Below, one piece after another: positions 58,003 through 64,000 of a DNA stretch of 64,000 nucleotides. Positions within the stretch are counted from its first letter, which is position 1, and each line of letters starts with the position of its first letter. The stretch covers positions 11,945,501 to 12,009,500 of the forward strand of contig JAVHKY010000003.1 of NCBI GenBank assembly GCA_035079385.1, in the 5' to 3' direction. The notes under the pieces are model-generated. The model saw only the letters and a list, made by a program, of their open reading frames with translations, was not told the DNA's origin and did no database searches. Origin of the DNA: Aspidiotus rigidus. Taxonomy: Eukaryota; Arthropoda; Insecta; Hemiptera; Diaspididae. The position numbers and the translations under genes were made by a program.

Positions 58003-61000
58003 CCCTAGTTTCTAGCTATAACAAAACTTCAAACTCGAAAAAAAAAATCGGGGGAGGTACCTGGAGAAAATCATTCATTTGAAGCGCCATACCCTCTACT
58101 ACAACATACATGAGTACCATAGTCCTCGGTGAGGTGCAACATTCCCAAAAAGAACGATATTTAATGAATTTCTGTGATTTTTCCATGAATAGCGGGTTGA
58201 AGTATGACTGCTACCGCAATAGACCGCGAGAAATCAATAGTCAATGTTCGAGGTGAAAAATACGCACTCCCTCGTGAGATGAAATGGGAATGTTGATAGA
58301 CCAAAAATATATTTTTAGTATTTTGTTTATCGATTTGGTCAATTCTTATGTAAACACGTCCACCGATTAGGTGGAGTACGTTAGATTGAGAAAAATAGTT
58401 GAAAAATTCTCCAGTCGCTGGAACAGTCTGAAAATAGTAGAGAAGTGAGAAAATCCACTTTTTCACCCTGGAGGACCGTGAGTTTTGGTATTTCAGTCAT
58501 CAATTCGTTCAATTCCTAAGTAAACATGTACGCCAAGTTTGAAAAAAATAGTCGAAAAATTCTCCAGCCGCTGTACTGGTCTGGAAAGGACAAATAATTG
58601 AGAACATCCAATTTTTTACCCTGGAGGACCGTGAGTTTTGGTATTGCGTTCATCAATTAGGTCAATTCTTATGTAAACACATCCGCTGACTTTGAAAAAA
58701 ATAGTCAAAAAATTCTCCAGCCACTGGAACTTTCTGGAAAGGACAAATAATCGAGAACATCTAATTTTTTACCCTGGAGGACCGCGATTTTTGGTATTTT
58801 GTTCAATAATTAGGTAAATTCTTAAGTAAACATGTCCGTCGAGTTTGAAAAAAATAGTCAAAAAATTCTCCAGCCGCTGTAATGGTCTGGAAGTGACAAT
58901 AAATCGGGGAAATCCACTTTTTCACCCTGGAGAATCGTGAGTTTTGGTATTTCATTCCACCATTCGTTCAATTCTTATGTAAACAGGTCCGCCGAATCCG
59001 AAAAAAAAAATAGTCAAAATACTCTCCAGCCGCTGGAACCTTCTGGAAATAGCTGGAAAACCGAGGAAGTCCACTTTTTCAACCTGGAGAACTGCGATTT
59101 TTCATATCTCATTCGTCAATTACGGCAAATCTTATGTGAATACATCAGCCGAGTTGGGAAAAAAAATCAAAAAATTCTCCAGTTTCTGGGATGTCCTGGA
59201 AATAGTAAAAACTCTGGGTAATCCACTTTTCCAACATGTAAAACCGTGATTTTTCATATTCTATTTATCGACAAGGTCAATTCTTATGTAAATACATCCG
59301 CCGAGTTGGTAAAAATAGTCAATAAATTCTCCAGTCGCTGGAACAATCTAGAAATAGTACCAAATCCAGAAAATAAACTTTTTCAACATGGAGAGCCCTG
59401 ATTTTTGGTATGTTGTTTATGAAAAAGTCAAATCTTATGTTAATACCTCCGCCGAGTTTGAAAAAAATAGTCCAGAAATTCTTCAGTCGCTAGATAAGTC
59501 TGAAAATGAAAAATTGAAAGTATCTGCTATTTGAACTTGGAGAATCGTGATTTTTATATTCTATTTATCAATAAGGTCAATTTTTGAGTAAATACATCCC
59601 TATTTCGAGAAAAATATTCAATAAATTCTCCAGACGCTCATTGGTATGGTCGATTCTCCTAAGAACACGTACGTCGAGTTTAAAAAAAATGAAAAGAATT
59701 CTTCAGTCGTTGGGACGCTCTGAAAATATTAAAAAATCAAAGATACACACCCGCCACAATGATTCATGTGATACTTTCCCCCCCCCCCTTGAGTCGCAGC
59801 GGTACAAATTGTGTTACTGATAGCCGTGCACTCGCATGATGTGAAGGAATCCTTTTCCGAGACACAAGAAGACAATCACCTCCTTTCTATTGTCATGCTC
59901 ATGAATTCCAATATTTGAAGCATTGTCACCTCAACTCGAAAGGAGATTCCTGCACTTCATGAAAGTGCACGGCTCCTAGTAACACAGTTTGTACCTCTAC
60001 GACTTCAGGGGAACAAAAATAAACATTCAAAACTTTAAAGTAAAGGAAATGAATCTTAGGGGTGGGTGTGTATCGGTTTTTTACTATTTCCAGAGCGTCC
60101 TAGCGACTGGAGAATTTCTTGACTATTTTTTTCCAACTTGTAAGACTTATTAACATAAGATTTGACCTAATTGATGAAGAACATACCAAAAATCAGGGCT
60201 CTCCATGTTGAAAAAGTGGATTTTCTGAACTTGGTATTTCTAGACCGTTCCGGTAACTGGAGAATTTATTGACTAACTCGGCGGATGTATTTACATAAGA
60301 ATTGACCTTGTTGATAAACAGAATATGAAAAATCACGGTTTTCCATGTTGGAAAAGTGGATTGCCTGGAGTTTTTATCATTTCCAGGGTATCCCAGAAAC
60401 TGGAGAATTTTTTGACCACTTTTTTCAAACTCAGAGGACATGTTTACATAAGAATTGAACGAATGGTGGAATGAAATACCAAAACTCACGATTCTCCAGG
60501 GTGAAAAAGTGGATTTCCCCGATTTATTGTCATTTCCAGACCATTAAAGCGGCTGGAGAATTTTTTGACTATTTTTTTCAAACTCGACGGACATGTTTAC
60601 TTAAGAATTTACCTAATTATTGAACAAAATACCAAACATCGCGGTCCTCCAGGGTAAAAAATTAGATGTTCTCGATTATTTGTCCTTTCCAGAAAGTTCC
60701 AGTGGCTGGAGAATTTTTTGACTATTTTTTTCAAAGTCAGCGGATGTGTTTACATAAGAATTGACCTAATTGATGAACGCAATACCAAAACTCACGGTCC
60801 TCCAGGGTAAAAAATTGGATGTTCTCAATTATTTGTCCTTTCCAGACCAGTACAGCGGCTGGAGAATTTTTCGACTATTTTTTTCAAACTTGGCGTACAT
60901 GTTTACTTAGGAATTGAACGAATTGATGACTGAAATACCAAAACTCACGGTCCTCCAGGGTGAAAAAGTGGATTTTCTCACTTCTCTACTATTTTCAGAC

Positions 61001-61735
61001 TGTTCCAGCGACTGGAGAATTTTTCAACTATTTTTCTCAATCTAACGTACTCCACCTAATCGGTGGACGTGTTTACATAAGAATTGACCAAATCGATAAA
61101 CAAAATACTAAAAATATATTTTTAGTCTATCAACATTCCCATTTCATCTCACGAGGGAGTGCGTATTTTTCACCTCGAACATTGACTATTGATTTCTCGC
61201 GGTCTATTGCGGTAGCAGTCATACTTCAACCCGCTATTCATGGAAAAATCACAGAAATTCATTAAATATCGTTCTTTTTGGGAATGTTGCACCTCACCGA
61301 GGACTATGGTACTCATGTATGTTGTAGTAGAGGGTATGGCGCTTCAAATGAATGATTTTCTCCAGGTACCTCCCCCGATTTTTTTTTTCGAGTTTGAAGT
61401 TTTGTTATAGCTAGAAACTAGGGAAAATATGAATGGTTTTTTTTGAAAAAAAATACCATGGATGAACGTTCACATATACTAAAATGTCCTCAACTTTCAT
61501 CGCTGTGCGATCATTATTGGCTAAGATATAGCCATTTGGATTTTAGGCCTAAAAATCACTCTGCAGCCCATGTGGGTGAGCGGATGGGTCCAATTTTTTG
61601 GATTTCGAGTTTTCTCATTGGGTACAACATTTTGACGGACATTTGAAACATTTTCCGACTAAGGCCATTTTCCCCCCCTTACCCGGCTAGAGCCTTTTTC
61701 CAAGTCCCTCTCCTATCACATTATATAGCTTGGAG

Positions 61736-64000
61736 TACTTTACCTAGCTGTGAGTAGGCCACTACATACGTATGAAAAGGAAATTCGGATAAATCTCGAC
61801 TTTGGAGTTATGTATATGAGAGAAGAGAGACGTGAAAGGTGTCGATCGTTGAACTACAACTGTGTACAGGAGACAGTTGAAGAATAAATGTAAAAGTCCC
61901 TTAAAATTCAGAGTCTGAAGACGAAGGCTTCTTCAAATCCCCTTGCAGGATACAAAATACCGAATGTTTCATCGATATCCAGTCAATCATCGTCCGCAAT
62001 ATTGATACGATTCCAATTAATAAGTACAAATAAAAACAATTCAATATTCTGATTCTCGAAATGACAATTCCTATTTATAAACCAGATCGTATTTTCTGGT
62101 CATTTCGAAGGCATTTTAGACACGGGATCGAGGGGTATAGAATTATTCTTAACAATATGTCACGAGAAATTAAGCGCGACGAAACATTCATTATACCGTT
62201 TACCAAAACCATCTTAATCGGTGTAGCCTATTAATTAAAAAACCGAGCTTTATCACGGTTATCAGCGTACTTCGAATACCACTGTCGAGATTTACGCAAC
62301 GATGGTTGTCGGCCGTTTTTATCGTCTTTTCATTCCCCCATGAAATATTCCAATTTTCTTATATTAACAATTCATTATTCACGTGTCTCGAAGAAGGTGA
62401 CTGCTTTACAGCGAGAAAGTTGAGGAAATTGAGAAACCGAATGCCGCGGTAAAAATTCGTATAATGAAGGGAAAACGGAAAAAGAGTAAGAAAGATATAG
62501 AAAAGAAGATGTTTCCGAAATAAAAGAACAGAGAGAAAAAAATCGCCATATTTAAAATGAAAAAATCGAGGGTTGTCTGAGTCAGCGAAGTTTTCGTTGA
62601 TAAAGTCAATTGGGCGTAACCCTCCCTCAAATAACAATGTTTCCGGGGGAGGAATATGTTCGTCCCTTCGTATTACGGAAAACGGCACGCGTATCGGCTC
62701 CGGAGTGCACTCGAGCATAATATTCATTACTCCGTTCGAAACACAGCATTGCAATGGCTACCCTCAAAATCATTTCCTTTTTCTTCCTTTTTTTTCTCTC
62801 TCTCTCTCTTTCCTTTCTCCCTTCTTTCTTAACGCACTTCCATAATGAAATGAGAAAAAAGTACATTGGGTACTTCATTAAGACCTTAACCCTGACGTGA
62901 GCTAATGAAAAACCAGAATTGGTTGATTTAAAAAGAATTTGTAATTTCGAAAATTATTCTTGAAATACAGGCAGGATGTGATGATGAAGTTTCGTTTTTC
63001 TTCTCTCTCTCTCTTCCTCTCTCTTTACATCTAAAAATTCACTTTTATAAGGGGTTCGATAATTAGAAGAAGATGAAGTTCGACGCTTGCTGACATAAAC
63101 AACGCGGAAACTTCTACGTTAATAAGGTTTTTTGAACGACGCGACGGAAAAATAATTGATAGTGCTACCCAACCTCGTCAACTGAAGTTTGAACAGATAA
63201 AATCAAACCCTATTGCATGAAGGTACTTGAGTGATCCAACTTATATCCCGAAAAATACATCAAATTTTTACACTGAAGAAAATCTTAGTCTTCAGATTTT
63301 TTGTGGTCACTTGGCTACTCTCTTATAAAATGAGCGTGATTTAGAATAAAAAAATTGGTAAACGAAGTCAAGTCCTTTGGAGCATTTGTTGAACTTCGCA
63401 GTCCCAAAAGATAAGTACACTACCCGTCTCCCACTCGCAATGCAAAATTTTGCACTGTCCACGAAATTCTTCGTTGAAACATACAATTTTACGGTAAACT
63501 AGCAGGATATGAACGTAAAACTTCAAAGTAATTCATAATAATTATAAAAAAAAATTGTCAATTAATTGACATTCCCTAAATCGAAAACTGATTTTATGAG
63601 AAAAATGAACTGATTGTGGACAAAATTATGAGACGAGCAGTCACTTTATCGAGTCCTTCAACTATTTTCATGGTTCCATCACAGGCAAATTCACCTCTAA
63701 ACATTTCAAACTTCGTGTACTATTCAAGAGACAGAAATTATTTAGCATGACCATGTTCGAAAATCCAGACTGGTTCGGGTAATTTGACTTTAGGTCCATT
63801 GGATGTCATGAGTACTAATCGTTATTAAATTTTTGCTGTCAACTTATTTCAGATACGTTCATAATTTTGAGGAAGGTTAAATATCCATTCAAGTATGACA
63901 CTCACATAGTTTCGGCATAATTCGATTTCTTTTCTAGACGCAGCACGAAAAACTTCAGAACTTTTGAAACATGAATTTTTTTGCCTATTTTTAAATTTAA
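61736..64000. other. Gene-free stretch at the right end
   Basis: AT-rich DNA with pyrimidine-rich microsatellites (TCTCTC near 62796 and 63002). Open frames of up to 131 codons near 62359-62878 overlap on both strands without domains or splice context, so I do not call them genes. Confidence 0.45.

Larger units (their letters stand above)
56521..61721. mobile_element. Foldback (Galileo/FB-like) transposon, about 5.2 kb, with a nested hAT
   Basis: The two halves are inverted copies of each other. The piece 58161-58466 is matched on the other strand by 60960-61265 without any amino-acid difference, and 56575-56778 by 61443-61646. The inner parts of both arms are tandem units of about 153 bp starting at CCTGGAGGACCGTGAG (left: 58464, then about every 153 bp to 59535; right: same unit reversed). 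TATATAGCTTGGAG flanks both sides (56507-56520, 61722-61735). Palindromy continues to about 59897 (GCCGTGCAC blocks). The arms differ by about 370 bp, probably through unequal unit number. No transposase of its own is seen. Long arms with tandem units are typical of Foldback and Galileo elements. Confidence 0.85.

Noticed and set aside
58161..58466. 101-codon frame identical to one at 60960-61265
   Set aside because: The identity comes from the inverted arms of the foldback element. The frame crosses tandem units and has no domain, so it is not a gene pair.
62359..62878. Overlapping frames on both strands (up to 131 codons)
   Set aside because: Low-complexity, pyrimidine-rich DNA with no domain, splice sites or partner exons.

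Overview
The window is nuclear DNA of an animal, most likely an insect. It is AT-rich and its genes are split by many short GT-AG introns. The identifiable proteins are animal housekeeping and germline proteins, and the spacers are full of hAT-type miniature transposons, palindromes and tandem repeats. I cannot name the order or species from sequence alone. All gene models below are my own reading of splice sites and reading-frame phase; no search was run.

Layout. (1) 614-1906 (+): the 3' half of an acyl-CoA desaturase gene, with a non-LTR retrotransposon relic in its second intron. (2) 4.6-7.8 kb: three miniature transposons with target-site duplications (TSDs). (3) 8193-18380 (+): a complete 40-exon gene for the spliceosome core protein PRP8 (about 2,368 residues). 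(4) 18.4-21.2 kb: a GC-richer unexplained block, a degenerate short tandem repeat and a GAGGAC-type miniature transposon. (5) 21965-23645 (-): a three-exon HP1-like gene whose product carries two chromodomains followed by a chromo shadow domain, which is unusual. (6) 24-28.5 kb: palindromes, three more miniature transposons and a duplicated non-coding segment. (7) 29285-36889 (-): a complete 16-exon gene for an Armitage/MOV10L1-type RNA helicase of the piRNA pathway, with a 174-bp near-perfect palindrome in one intron. (8) 37-45.6 kb: no gene seen; tandem duplications, hairpins, a second GAGGAC element and a degenerate repeat of about 115 bp. (9) 45686-46504 (+): an intronless hydroxypyruvate-isomerase-like gene that appears to lack one catalytic glutamate. 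(10) 49505-52581 (+): a complete 12-exon gene for reptin (RuvB-like 2). (11) 55.2-55.9 kb: a hAT-type end pair followed by a 17-bp minisatellite. (12) 56.5-61.7 kb: a 5.2-kb foldback transposon with long inverted arms made of roughly 153-bp tandem units. A 1.2-kb decayed hAT element has inserted into its left arm, and the right arm still shows the empty site. (13) 61.7-64 kb: nothing identified.

The genes do not form an operon; each acts alone. PRP8 (splicing) and reptin (chromatin remodelling, R2TP) are housekeeping. The HP1-like gene and the Armitage-like gene lie 5.6 kb apart on the same strand and belong to the heterochromatin and piRNA worlds respectively, but co-function is only an inference. 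The strongest candidates for something new are the double-chromodomain HP1-like protein, the foldback element with its nested hAT, and the intronic palindrome in the piRNA helicase gene.
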